From: UBA2943 sp946534895
GTDB lineage: Bacteria > Bacillota > Clostridia > Christensenellales > Aristaeellaceae
Reading direction: 5' to 3'
Assembly: GCA_946534895.1 (NCBI GenBank)
Contig: CAMNDE010000005.1
Location: 21,052-85,051 of the forward strand
DNA length: 64,000 bases
In this document: one piece after another, positions 34,810 through 43,514 of the stretch
How the letters are laid out: every line of letters starts with the position of its first letter
Position numbering within the stretch: position 1 is the first letter of the stretch
The notes under the pieces: model-generated
What the model was told of the DNA's origin: nothing
Databases searched by the model: none
What the model saw: the letters and a program-made list of their open reading frames with translations, nothing else
Program-made: the position numbers and the translations under genes

Positions 34810-36413
34810 TACAGGATTCCTTTGCAGTAGTTCCTGACGCCGGCCGGAAGCGCCGCGGCAATATCCTTGCGCAGCGCAGCGGCGGAGTCGTAGTACAGTT
34901 TCGGTTTTTCCTTGAGCGCGCGGTCAATCACCACGGCCAGGGCTGCAGGCACCGAGCTGTTTCTATCCCGGATCGGGACCGCATCCTCCATGATCAGCAC
35001 CTGCCACATGTTGACTCCCGGCCGGAAATTCTTCACAAACTTGCCGGTCAGCATGTAATAGTAGGATGCCGCAGCCGCCCAGATATCCACCTCCGGCTTC
35101 GCATACTTGCAGTCCCTGGCCTGCTGCCGGGGCATGAATACCGGCGTGCCCATCACGGCCCCCGTCTTGGAAATCTGGGATTTTCCCGCGGCACTGAAAG
35201 CCTTGGCCATGCCGAAATCCGCCACCATAGCTGTCGGATGGTCCCCGGTATCCGAAAGGAAGATGTTGCCCGGCTTCAGATCCCTGTGCACAATACCTTT
35301 CGCGCTGACTTCCTTTACACCGGCAAACCGGCCTGCCCTGATTTCCACGTCAATGTCCATGTTGTGCACATAGTCAAGGCCTGACAGAGTCTGGAGCATG
35401 ATCCAGGTCGCCATCTCCAGGCTCAGCTTGCCGCCGTTTTTCTGGACCAGATCATCCGCACTCCCGCCTTCGCACAGGTCCATGAGGATATAGAGCACGT
35501 CATTGGCGCAGCCCGTAGCATAAGCCTTCACCACATTGGGATGCCGCAGACACTCCCCGATCTTTGCCTCGCGCAGGAACAGCTGCTTGGCATGATCGTC
35601 CATGGCCACGTCCGGCAGCATGGTCTTTAGTGCGAACAGCTTTCCCGTGGCCGTTTCCCGCACCTTCCAGACCTCGCCCATACCGCCCTTGCCCAGCAGG
35701 GATACCTTTTCATACCCTTTGAGCAGTGCCGGCTCTCCCGGCTTCTCTTTTGGCGGAACCTTTGCCTGGATGTTCAGCATGGCAAGCACGCCGCTGAGCA
35801 CTTTGGCCTTGTCGGCCAGACATTCCTTGCACAGATTGTTGTCCGCAGCCGAGGGCGTGAACAGCTTTCCGCAGCCCGAGCATTTTTTCTTTCCTTCCGG
35901 AATCTGAGCCTGCTGCTGCTTTTTCCAGCAGTCAGCGCAGATCCGCTGTCCCCTGTCGTTTACGTACAGCATCGGGAGACTGCCGCTGTCGAGAATCGTG
36001 GCATTGTCATCCACTTTCACTTCCGGGAGCGTGGCTCCGCACTGGGCGCAGCTCTCCTTTTCCTCAATGGTACAGCGGATTTCGCACGTTTTGCCCAGTC
36101 CCAGCACATCCCCGTCATGCAGTTCATATGCCTCATGATGCTGGTCCTTTGCTTCTTCCCAGCTCTGATCCCGTTCCCGCTGACCGATCTTTTTTCCGTT
36201 CAGAAACGTGCCGTTCAGGCTCCCGAAATCCTGCAGCCGGACAGAAGGCGGATTGATTTCCAGAAGGCAGTGGTACCGGGAAACAGTCTTTTCTCCGATC
36301 ACCATCTGACAGTCATCCTGACGCCCGATCAGAACCCGGGATATTTCAGACGTTTCAAAAGACGTGCCTGCGGCTTCGCCTTTGGTTACTTCAAGGCGCA
36401 CTTTTGAAAGCAT
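34809..36413 (-). CDS. FHA domain / zinc-ribbon Ser/Thr protein kinase
   Basis: 534 residues. The N-terminal 115 form an FHA phosphothreonine reader (VLIGRQDDC, TVSRYHCLL, DFGSLNGTFLNG). Eight cysteines in four CxxC pairs (122/125, 159/162, 178/181, 195/198) make one or two zinc ribbons. The kinase covers about 233-510: loop GKGGMGEV 241-248, Lys 263, HRDLKPGN 376-383, DFG 399-401, activation end GTPVFMPRQQ in place of APE. A roughly 20-residue insertion lies just before the catalytic loop. No membrane segment. It is probably the hub: it can phosphorylate partners and bind them through FHA. GAGGAGGG lies upstream of the ATG, 17 bases after the previous stop. Confidence 0.93.
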   Translation of the reverse strand: MLSKVRLEVTKGEAAGTSFETSEISRVLIGRQDDCQMVIGEKTVSRYHCLLEINPPSVRLQDFGSLNGTFLNGKKIGQRERDQSWEEAKDQHHEAYELHDGDVLGLGKTCEIRCTIEEKESCAQCGATLPEVKVDDNATILDSGSLPMLYVNDRGQRICADCWKKQQQAQIPEGKKKCSGCGKLFTPSAADNNLCKECLADKAKVLSGVLAMLNIQAKVPPKEKPGEPALLKGYEKVSLLGKGGMGEVWKVRETATGKLFALKTMLPDVAMDDHAKQLFLREAKIGECLRHPNVVKAYATGCANDVLYILMDLCEGGSADDLVQKNGGKLSLEMATWIMLQTLSGLDYVHNMDIDVEIRAGRFAGVKEVSAKGIVHRDLKPGNIFLSDTGDHPTAMVADFGMAKAFSAAGKSQISKTGAVMGTPVFMPRQQARDCKYAKPEVDIWAAAASYYYMLTGKFVKNFRPGVNMWQVLIMEDAVPIRDRNSSVPAALAVVIDRALKEKPKLYYDSAAALRKDIAAALPAGVRNYCKGIL

Positions 36414-36430
36414 GGTTTTCCCTCCTCAAT

Positions 36431-37894
36431 TCAGTTCCTGGCATAAATGACGGAGCCTGCAAACATCAGAAGCGTGTACACGCCCAGCACGATCCATACC
36501 CACAGCTGAACGGGATTCCAGTCAAACAGCCAGTGGAGAAACAGCACCAGCAGCGGAATCACCATGAAGGTATAGAACGAGCGCATGAATTTGAAAAACC
36601 CTTTGCCCGTTCCCCGGGACCATCCGGCTTCCGCGCGCAGGGCCAGGCAGGAAAAGACCGTGCCCAGAGTGCCCCATACGCTGATAAAGCCGACGATCCA
36701 CATGGCCTTGAGCGACCAGTCCGGAACCGCACTGCCATGGATCCACCATATCCCCAGAAACAGTGCGGGCGGGATCAGCTGCTGCGTCAGCATCTGGAAC
36801 ATGACCTTTCCTGTGCGTCCTGTATAATTCCCGTACGTGATCCTTTTTCTCTGTTCAGCCGGTGTATACTTCAGGCGTTCAAACAGAACTGTGCCCAAAG
36901 CAAGAATCACTATGCCGAGAACGCCACAGACATACTTCATCCAGACCGGGTATTCCGGCAGTTCAAATGCTGTCCTGTACGCCCAGGCAACCCCGAAAAC
37001 CAGAGCATTGGTCATCAGAATCCGCAGAAACAGGCCGAAGGACCTGCTGCCAAAGCCGATGACATGTCCGATACCGCGGCATATGAGGAATGCCCAGAGC
37101 ACCACAAAGGCCCGCACGCCGAAGGCAGCCCATGGTCCGGGCGGTGCGCAGACATACCCGGTGAAGTGCTGCAGGGCAAACAGAAGACCGAAGGGGAGCA
37201 GGCCGAATATAAGGAAATACTGGACCGCAGCAGACACGCGCCCGCCGCGGAAGGTAATAAGACCGAGCCGCGTTTTCCTGTGTTTCGGCTTCTGCTGCAC
37301 ATTCAGCCTGTCCAGCTGCTGGATCGCGGCAACAATGTCACCAAGATCATGATTCTGCACGCCTGTTCCCGACACCGACGACTGAGGCTTTACAGGCTGT
37401 ACCGGCGGCTTTACAGGCTGCACCGGAGGCTTCACAGGCTGGGGCTGCGGATTTGGCCGCACCACAGGCGAATACCTTGCATCTTCCTTTTCCAGCGCGG
37501 GGATCTTCAGCCCGTTCAGCGCCCGGATAGTCGGGCTGGGATCCTCCTGGATCGCTTTGGCCAGGTCCATCGGTGCAATCTGCCGGCTTCCCGCCATTTC
37601 CGCCGCGCGTCCGAGCATGGGCCTTGCGTCAACGAACAGGCTGCTGTCCTCTTTGGCATCCCTGGAAAGCTGATGCTTGGCACTGGCAATGCTCCGGTTC
37701 TTGGTTTCCAGATATTTCCGAAGCTCCTTGGCCTCTTTCCGGTACTCCTCCGCATTCATGGGTGCATCCAGATAACTGGCCATAAGCAGAAGGCCGTAAT
37801 AAACATGTTCCAGACACAGGCTTTCCGCGCCTGTTTCCAGACGCAGCATCTGCGCCTGTGTGATCACTTCCTGTGTACTTTTGCTCAGTTCCAT
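36431..37894 (-). CDS. Polytopic membrane protein with Clp-N-like cytosolic head
   Basis: 487 residues. The N-terminal about 95 resemble a Clp N-domain (STQEVITQAQMLRLETGAES, then CLEHVYYGLLLMASYLD), the same type of domain that opens the Clp-FtsH fusion in this operon. Next comes a proline-rich linker with three 7-residue repeats (PVKPPVQ, DNA 37386-37441) and a coiled segment. About eight hydrophobic segments fill residues 230-487. No transporter or enzyme motif is seen. I infer a membrane anchor or sensor that recruits the protease or shares its substrates or adaptors. AGAAGGAG precedes the ATG; 39 bases separate it from the upstream stop. Confidence 0.8.
   Translation of the reverse strand: MELSKSTQEVITQAQMLRLETGAESLCLEHVYYGLLLMASYLDAPMNAEEYRKEAKELRKYLETKNRSIASAKHQLSRDAKEDSSLFVDARPMLGRAAEMAGSRQIAPMDLAKAIQEDPSPTIRALNGLKIPALEKEDARYSPVVRPNPQPQPVKPPVQPVKPPVQPVKPQSSVSGTGVQNHDLGDIVAAIQQLDRLNVQQKPKHRKTRLGLITFRGGRVSAAVQYFLIFGLLPFGLLFALQHFTGYVCAPPGPWAAFGVRAFVVLWAFLICRGIGHVIGFGSRSFGLFLRILMTNALVFGVAWAYRTAFELPEYPVWMKYVCGVLGIVILALGTVLFERLKYTPAEQRKRITYGNYTGRTGKVMFQMLTQQLIPPALFLGIWWIHGSAVPDWSLKAMWIVGFISVWGTLGTVFSCLALRAEAGWSRGTGKGFFKFMRSFYTFMVIPLLVLFLHWLFDWNPVQLWVWIVLGVYTLLMFAGSVIYARN
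37386..37441. repeat. Short tandem repeat encoding a proline-rich linker
   Basis: About two and a half 21-base units differing at single positions encode PVKPPVQ repeats in the membrane protein. Confidence 0.7.
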
Positions 37895-37933
37895 ATAATG
37901 CTCCTTCTGACAGAATGACTCTGTCCCCCTGCA

Positions 37934-40843
37934 TCAGTTCCAGCCAAATCCCAGCTGCTCAAGTACGCTCTGTGTTCTGTTGGAATCAAACCGCTGGTTG
38001 AATCCGCTCTGTGCCATGCGGTAGTAAACGGAAAGCATGGCAATGTCCCGGTCCGCACTTCCCTCGGAAAGCCTGGCGGCAAACTCCCGGTCGCTGATCA
38101 TTTTCGCTTCTGTCAGCTGTTCAATACTCCTGACCGAAGGATTCATGATATGCCATATATATCCAGCACCGTCCGCCTCTGCGAGAAGCACAATGGCCCG
38201 CGCGGCCATGTCCACCGCTGTGTCGTCATAGGATGCATCGCGCATGCTTTCCGGAAACACACCCATTTTTCTGAAAGCCCTCAGCTGTGCAGCCATGCCG
38301 CTGGATTCGGCATTTATCTGAAACAGGCCATCCGATGCCCTTGGCCCCAGATTGCCAATCCTGAAGATCGTGGATGCCACGCCCTGGTCACGCGCCAGAA
38401 GAACCTGCTCTTCTGCCTGGTATTTCGTCTGCACATAGGGATTCAGGGTTATTTCCTGACCGATATCCAGAAGATCTTCCGTGAGAGGTACATCCGTCCC
38501 GAAGCCGGCTACCGCGTAGGTTGAAATATGGAAGAGCGGTGAACAACTCTGCGCACAGAAACGTATGATATTCTGCGTTCCGCCGACATTGATCCGATAA
38601 GACGTTTCCGCACTGCCCACATGGCTGACAAGAGCTGCAGCGTGTATGACGGTCTCCGTTTCTCTGCAGAGGCTCCCATACTGGTCCATGCTCAGTCCCA
38701 GCCACTCTTTTTCCAGATCGCCGATAACCGTTTCCACCTTTTTCCGTTCTTCTGCAAAGCCGTAGTACAGGCAGGCCCTGTCCAGGTTTTCTTCACTTCT
38801 GACAAGGCAGATGACCCTGTATCCGGCCCGCACCAGCTCCGCCATGATATGCGAGCCCAGATATCCGCTGGATCCGGTAAGCAGCACAGTATGTCCAAGA
38901 CCGGCATGGGCCTCCGGCCTGACTGATATGTATCGGTTGACATCCCGGATCTTCCCTGCAGCCTCCGGCATAAACATGCAGGGAGCTCCGGTTTCCAGAT
39001 GTTCAGCCAGACGGCGGATGGTTTTACAGGCATAAATCGTTTCAGGGGCACAGTCCAGAAGCAGGGCAAGGCTGATGGTGGAAAGACTGTCCAGCCCCAT
39101 CGCATAGAGATTATCGTCGATCCCGGCGGATACACCGCCCGGAAGCACCCGCATGACTTTTTCAAGGATCTGCCGCTGCTTTTCATTCTCAGCCGATGAT
39201 GCGCCTCCTTTACCGGCGGAGGCATCCAGTTCACGCATGACGTCCCGCCGTTTGATTTTCATGGAGGTTGTCATGGGAAAAGGCTTTTCGCGAAAGCGTA
39301 CATCCAGGATTTTCTCATAGCCCGGCAGCTCAGCATTGAGCGCATCGATCATCTGGATCACACTGGCCCGTTTTTCCGGAGTGTCTTCCCTGAGGAACAG
39401 AATGGCTGTCAGATGTCCGTCCACATTGGCAGCCATGGCAGCGGAAACGCCTTCGATCATGGAAAGCCTGCTTTCCCAGACCTCCGGATATATCTTCTCT
39501 CCGCTGGGCGTCTTGATCATGTTGTCCTTCCGTCCATGAATGATGACGTATCCTTCATCGGTAATCTCCGCAAGATCTCCGGTATGGAACCATCCATCCT
39601 CCATGACCCTGGCCGTCAGTTCCGGAGACTTGTAGTACCCCTGCATCACCATGGGCCCGCGAAGGCACAGTTCGCCATCCTCCAGCCGCATTTCCATGCC
39701 TTCGACATAGGGAGCCCCGGCTTCCCTCGGGCGGATGGATGCGTCACAGTTGGCCAGACATCCGCCTGCCGTCTCCGTAAGACCATAGCCTACAAAAACG
39801 GTGATTCCGGCAAGACCGAGGGTATCGATCACTTCCCTGCTGGCGGAAGCTCCTCCTATCGTGATCCGCCTGAGCTGACCGCCCAGCATCTGCCGGACCT
39901 CTTCCATTGTGTGTTCCTTAAGTCCGCGTGCAATCAATGCCGCCAGCATGTTGGCCAGAGCCGGAACCGCAACCACGATGGTAATTCTGAATCTCGTCAG
40001 ATTGGGAATCAGGTTTTTCATGTCATCATTGATGCAGACTGTTGCCCCAAGATACAGGTATTTCATCTGCCCGACAAAGATTTCAAAGCAGTGATGAATG
40101 GGCAGAAGCGACAGCAGCCTGTCACCCGGCACGCAGAGCGGCACCGGCCCCGTGACATCCGCAAGGATGGCGCGCTGCGAAATCATGGCCGCCTTCAGAC
40201 CATCTCCGGAAGTCCCGGAAGTGAACATCAGCGAAGCAAGTGCGTCCGGATCATTGGGTTCCATGTCCACCGGATCTCCATCCCGCACAGGACCAGGCCA
40301 GTCTTCCAGGCGCAGGATTTCCCTGATGCCGCTGCAGTACCCCTGGATCGCTTCCTTCAGCGCACTGTAACGCTCTGACAGAAAGACGATGGACACATCT
40401 GCAAAATCCAGCCGCTCCGCGATTTCCCCCGGCCTGAGCTTGGTATCAAGCGGTACCGAGACATTGGAGCTGATCATGATCCCGTAATAGGCACATATCC
40501 ATGCATAGGACATGTCCCCGATCAAAGCGATTTTCTTTCCCTCGCCGACGCAGCTCTGCAGTTTTGACGCCGTCTTCAGCGCATCCGCCTGCAGATCCGC
40601 AAAGGTTTTTGCGATCACATGCCCGCCTTCAGCCCACTCATAGGCCGGCAGTGCCCCGAACCTGTCTGCCGTATATCTGAGAAACTCCCGCAATGTATGC
40701 ATTTTTCCATTCACCTCTGCTGTATGTTTTCTGTAGACTTCTGCATGCACTTGCCGCAGTTCTTGCTCCGGTTCAGGCCTGCCCGGCTTCTGTTCCGCCC
40801 TGCTCCGGTCTGAAAAGTCCAGACCTGCTTTTGTGATGTTCAT
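37934..40843 (-). CDS. Carboxylic-acid-reductase-like enzyme (adenylation, carrier, thioester reductase)
   Basis: 969 residues. Residues about 50-540 are an adenylate-forming domain (LMFTSGTSGDGLK, VGYGLTETAGG, DGWFHTGDLAEITDEGY, GRKDNMIKTPSGEKI, Lys in MTTSMKIKR). Residues about 555-620 are a carrier domain with the phosphopantetheine Ser 586 in MGLDSL. Residues about 650-960 are an SDR-type thioester reductase (TGSSGYLGS NADPH loop, YVQTK active-site pair). It should activate a carboxylic acid with ATP, load it as a thioester and release an aldehyde. There is no condensation domain, so it is CAR-like rather than a peptide synthetase. The substrate is unknown; fatty or aryl acids are plausible. 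The ATG at 40843 has GAGG close by; an alternative ATG at 40702 (MHTLREFL) is also possible. First gene of the operon. Confidence 0.88.
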   Translation of the reverse strand: MNITKAGLDFSDRSRAEQKPGRPEPEQELRQVHAEVYRKHTAEVNGKMHTLREFLRYTADRFGALPAYEWAEGGHVIAKTFADLQADALKTASKLQSCVGEGKKIALIGDMSYAWICAYYGIMISSNVSVPLDTKLRPGEIAERLDFADVSIVFLSERYSALKEAIQGYCSGIREILRLEDWPGPVRDGDPVDMEPNDPDALASLMFTSGTSGDGLKAAMISQRAILADVTGPVPLCVPGDRLLSLLPIHHCFEIFVGQMKYLYLGATVCINDDMKNLIPNLTRFRITIVVAVPALANMLAALIARGLKEHTMEEVRQMLGGQLRRITIGGASASREVIDTLGLAGITVFVGYGLTETAGGCLANCDASIRPREAGAPYVEGMEMRLEDGELCLRGPMVMQGYYKSPELTARVMEDGWFHTGDLAEITDEGYVIIHGRKDNMIKTPSGEKIYPEVWESRLSMIEGVSAAMAANVDGHLTAILFLREDTPEKRASVIQMIDALNAELPGYEKILDVRFREKPFPMTTSMKIKRRDVMRELDASAGKGGASSAENEKQRQILEKVMRVLPGGVSAGIDDNLYAMGLDSLSTISLALLLDCAPETIYACKTIRRLAEHLETGAPCMFMPEAAGKIRDVNRYISVRPEAHAGLGHTVLLTGSSGYLGSHIMAELVRAGYRVICLVRSEENLDRACLYYGFAEERKKVETVIGDLEKEWLGLSMDQYGSLCRETETVIHAAALVSHVGSAETSYRINVGGTQNIIRFCAQSCSPLFHISTYAVAGFGTDVPLTEDLLDIGQEITLNPYVQTKYQAEEQVLLARDQGVASTIFRIGNLGPRASDGLFQINAESSGMAAQLRAFRKMGVFPESMRDASYDDTAVDMAARAIVLLAEADGAGYIWHIMNPSVRSIEQLTEAKMISDREFAARLSEGSADRDIAMLSVYYRMAQSGFNQRFDSNRTQSVLEQLGFGWN

Positions 40844-40995
40844 CTTTTCCTCTGCAGTCACACGGCAAAAACAGCATGGAAACGGCTGGCCATTCCAGGA
40901 TTCCATGCCGAATCCCTTTCCCGGAACAGGCATGTTTTCTTCCAGCGCTCTTTCAGCCGCTGCATTCTATGCGCCTCATCTGAATCCGTGGCCGA

Positions 40996-41004
40996 ATTAT
41001 AGCA
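40996..41004 (-). promoter_or_regulatory. Extended -10 promoter of the signalling/protease operon
   Basis: TGCTATAAT on the minus strand is a full extended -10 element without a clear -35. It lies just past the terminator of the upstream kinase gene and about 150 bases before the first start of the operon. Confidence 0.65.
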
Positions 41005-41007
41005 AAT

Positions 41008-41053
41008 CAAAAACGCCGGCAGGGATGCACTGTGCATACATTGCCGGCGTTTT
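41008..41053 (-). terminator. Terminator of the HTH/LRR-kinase operon
   Basis: Arms 41010-41021 and 41042-41053 pair over 12 bp (AAAACGCCGGCA type) with a 20-base loop and a following T-run on the minus strand. It begins 7 bases after the stop at 41060. Confidence 0.88.
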
Positions 41054-41059
41054 CCAACT

Positions 41060-42766
41060 TTATTCGTACTTTATTTCAAAACCTGCGCCGCTGAGCGACT
41101 GCTCCGCCGCTTCTTTCATACCCTTGCTCAGCGTGACGCTCTCCAGTTCCGGAAGATCGAGCAGCGGCGTCAGGTCCCTGACCGCCGTTGACGCCATGTT
41201 CAGCCTCCGCAGGCCCTGATGTACGGTAATCGGAGCCAGGTCACTGACAGGCGTATGGGATATGTCCAGCTCCTCCAGGCCCGTGACTCCGCTCAGTTCA
41301 TCCAGTGTGTTCATTCCGGTCCAGGCAGCGCGCAGGGAGACAATGCGCTTTTGTCCGAGGTAGTGGTAGCTCTGCGTACGGTTGGCAATGTCCAGATACT
41401 GGAAATCGCCCAGCTGCGCGAACACGACGGGATCATAGCGGTGTACATCGCACACGTCCAGATAGGCCAGCTGCGGGCACTGGATCAGGGGTGACAGTTC
41501 CTTGACCGGGTTGTCATTGATTCCCACGTAATTCAGTTTCTCCATGCCCGCAAGGCAGGAAATGAACCGGATGGAATTGTGCTTGAACTCCACTTTGTTC
41601 AGATTCTTCATCCCGGACAGTGTGGAAATATCGCTGAGCATCTGCGCCACCACACATACCTGCTCCAGATTCGGCATTGCGGCAAGTTCCTCAAGATTCT
41701 CCAGATCTCCCCTGGTGCTTCTTCCGGAGGCATACCACTGTGAAATTGCGTCGTAGAAACTGTCTGAATCCGCATAGGCCCTGTCGGCCACAATATAGAT
41801 GCCTGTGACATCCGAAAGCATGTCTGTGCGTATCTCGGTCTCCGGCCCCAGCCCAAGATTCAGGCGCACGGCCTGTTCCACAAGCGGGTTCTCAAAGAAG
41901 ACCGGTGCACTGGACGGCCGGAGCAGAAAGACTGCTGCTCCGGACAGGATGATAAGGAACAGGAGCGCCGCCCCTGCCAGGATCATCCGTCTCCGTCTCT
42001 CTGCCGGCATGGCATGCTCCAGCGCCTTCCTTGCATGAAGCGCGGACGCATACCTGTGTTCCGGATCAAAGGCTGTCATTCTCCGGATCACCCGTTCCAG
42101 TCCGCCGGTACCTTTGCGTATATCCCCGCTTCCCTGCATCAGCCAGTTCAGCACCATGCCCAGACTGTAAATATCCGAGCGTCCGTCCGTCTGGGCAAAC
42201 CCGTACTGTTCCGGCGGTGCAAAGCCCTCAGTGCCAAATACGACCGTGTCCGCTTTCTTTTCCGAGTGCACCCGGGAGATTCCAAAATCAATGAGTACCG
42301 GCGTTCCATCGTCCCGGACAATGATGTTCTGGGGCTTCACATCCCGGTGGATCACCGGCGGAACCAGGCTGTGCAGTGCATGCAGCTGATCGCACAGCGC
42401 GATACCGATCCTCAGAATCTCCTCCGCGCTCATCGGGTGATGTGCCGCATAACTGTCCAGCGTTTCCCCCTCCACATATTCGCGCACAGTGCAGCGCATG
42501 GTTTCACTGCGGAACTCCTCCACATAGCGCGGCAGCGGGTCTGACTTCATGTGCCGGAGCACTTCCGGTTCAGACATCTCATACAGCGGATGCTCACGCG
42601 GAAAGCATTTCACCGTAACCAGCCCTGACCCGTCCCGGGCCCTGGCCAGGAGCGTCTGCGTTTCCCGTCCGGATGAAAAGCATTCCAGAAGCTCATACCG
42701 CTCTGTAAGTCCCGGAGGATATTCCGCCTCATCCGGAAGCACCAGGCGTTCAGAAGGTTCTTTCAC
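41060..42766 (-). CDS. Membrane Ser/Thr protein kinase with extracytoplasmic leucine-rich repeats
   Basis: About 568 residues. The N-terminal kinase carries IHRDVKPQNIIV, LIDFGISRV, activation loop FGTEGFAPPEQYG and RSDIYSLGMVL. The glycine loop is weak (CFSSGRETQT), but the Lys in VTVKCF and catalytic residues are present. One membrane helix follows (MILAGAALLFLIILSGAAVFLL). The outside part holds roughly seven irregular leucine-rich repeats (LEELAAMPNLEQV, MKNLNKVEFKHNSI, LEELDISHTPVSDLAPI). It looks like a receptor kinase sensing an external protein or wall ligand. I favour the GTG start at 42766; an ATG at 42805 would overlap the HTH gene. Operon with that gene. Confidence 0.88.
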   Translation of the reverse strand: MKEPSERLVLPDEAEYPPGLTERYELLECFSSGRETQTLLARARDGSGLVTVKCFPREHPLYEMSEPEVLRHMKSDPLPRYVEEFRSETMRCTVREYVEGETLDSYAAHHPMSAEEILRIGIALCDQLHALHSLVPPVIHRDVKPQNIIVRDDGTPVLIDFGISRVHSEKKADTVVFGTEGFAPPEQYGFAQTDGRSDIYSLGMVLNWLMQGSGDIRKGTGGLERVIRRMTAFDPEHRYASALHARKALEHAMPAERRRRMILAGAALLFLIILSGAAVFLLRPSSAPVFFENPLVEQAVRLNLGLGPETEIRTDMLSDVTGIYIVADRAYADSDSFYDAISQWYASGRSTRGDLENLEELAAMPNLEQVCVVAQMLSDISTLSGMKNLNKVEFKHNSIRFISCLAGMEKLNYVGINDNPVKELSPLIQCPQLAYLDVCDVHRYDPVVFAQLGDFQYLDIANRTQSYHYLGQKRIVSLRAAWTGMNTLDELSGVTGLEELDISHTPVSDLAPITVHQGLRRLNMASTAVRDLTPLLDLPELESVTLSKGMKEAAEQSLSGAGFEIKYE

Positions 42767-42773
42767 GACTGCA

Positions 42774-43211
42774 TTACACCACCTCTCCCAGCGGCATAAG
42801 GCCATGCTCCTGCAGGATCGCCTGCGTATCCGCCATGCTCAGCCGGTTCTTCAGGCAGTAGATAATGGCCGTATCCCGTTTGAGTCTCGGATACAGGGTA
42901 CTCTTTCCCGCTGCCTGAAGAAGGCGCTGGGTCTCTTCCAGGCTGAGTCCCATGGCAATGGACAGCTGAATCACCTTATCCCTGGACGGTCGCCTTGTCC
43001 CGTTGAACAGCTGATGTCCATAGGTCCGGTCAATCTGAGCGCGCAGTATCACGCGTTCCGGCACAAGATCCCTTTCTTCGCAGAGTGAGCTGAGCATTCC
43101 GCAGAAATCCACAGGCTGCATATACTGCTCGTTGTGCTCAAAGAAAGACGTCAGGCTTTTGGTTCGGAAAATCCTTTTCATCAATGAATCCGTATTGATC
43201 CTGTCCTGCAT
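42774..43211 (-). CDS. HTH-domain protein paired with the LRR kinase
   Basis: 145 residues with an XRE-like helix-turn-helix core: LVPERVILRAQIDRTYGHQLFNGTRRPSRDKVIQLSIAMGL in pieces, then ETQRLLQAAGKSTLYPRLKRDTAIIYCLKNRLSM. This family commonly sits beside Ser/Thr kinase genes in Clostridia (recalled). It may be a kinase target or regulator and may bind DNA. AAAGGCGGG stands before the ATG. The stop overlaps or abuts the kinase start, so they form one operon behind a good promoter. Confidence 0.82.
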   Translation of the reverse strand: MQDRINTDSLMKRIFRTKSLTSFFEHNEQYMQPVDFCGMLSSLCEERDLVPERVILRAQIDRTYGHQLFNGTRRPSRDKVIQLSIAMGLSLEETQRLLQAAGKSTLYPRLKRDTAIIYCLKNRLSMADTQAILQEHGLMPLGEVV

Positions 43212-43334
43212 GAATAACCCGCCTTTCCTGCTTCTGCCATACAGGGAACAGGAAATCTTTCTTTTCCCGTTCAGATTCTGAAAGAAAAAGATTCAGTTCA
43301 GCCCATATGCATACCGTTTTCGAAGCATACATCC

Positions 43335-43362
43335 ATTATATCGGAACCCTATCAAAAGGCAA
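43335..43362 (-). promoter_or_regulatory. Promoter of the HTH/LRR-kinase operon
   Basis: On the minus strand TTGCCT (43357-43362), 16 bases and TATAAT (43335-43340) lie about 120 bases before the ATG at 43211. The 303-base gap 43212-43514 holds this promoter and the terminator of the ABC operon; I see no gene in it. Confidence 0.7.
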
Positions 43363-43444
43363 GAATGCATCCTGCACACATGCTTTCTACACATTCTTCC
43401 CTCCGCCTCCGTCATGACATGTTCCCGCTGCTGCGGCAAAGCGC

Positions 43445-43478
43445 AAAAAGAGGTCATGCGCATAGACAGCATGGCCTC
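43445..43478 (-). terminator. Terminator of the T-box/ABC operon
   Basis: Arms 43450-43459 and 43469-43478 form a 10-bp stem with one mismatch, followed on the minus strand by five T residues. It lies 37 bases past the ATPase stop. Confidence 0.8.
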
Positions 43479-43514
43479 ACAGGTTCCGTCTTCCTGCATT
43501 TCCCGGAAACAGAC

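Noticed and set aside
37934..40843. Non-ribosomal peptide synthetase cluster
   Set aside because: Only adenylation-carrier-reductase domains exist; no condensation domain or second module, so a CAR-like reading is safer.
23575..41004. Type VI or type VII secretion locus
   Set aside because: Kinase, phosphatase, FHA and AAA+ genes are suggestive, but no sheath, tube, baseplate, EccC or WXG100 genes are present.
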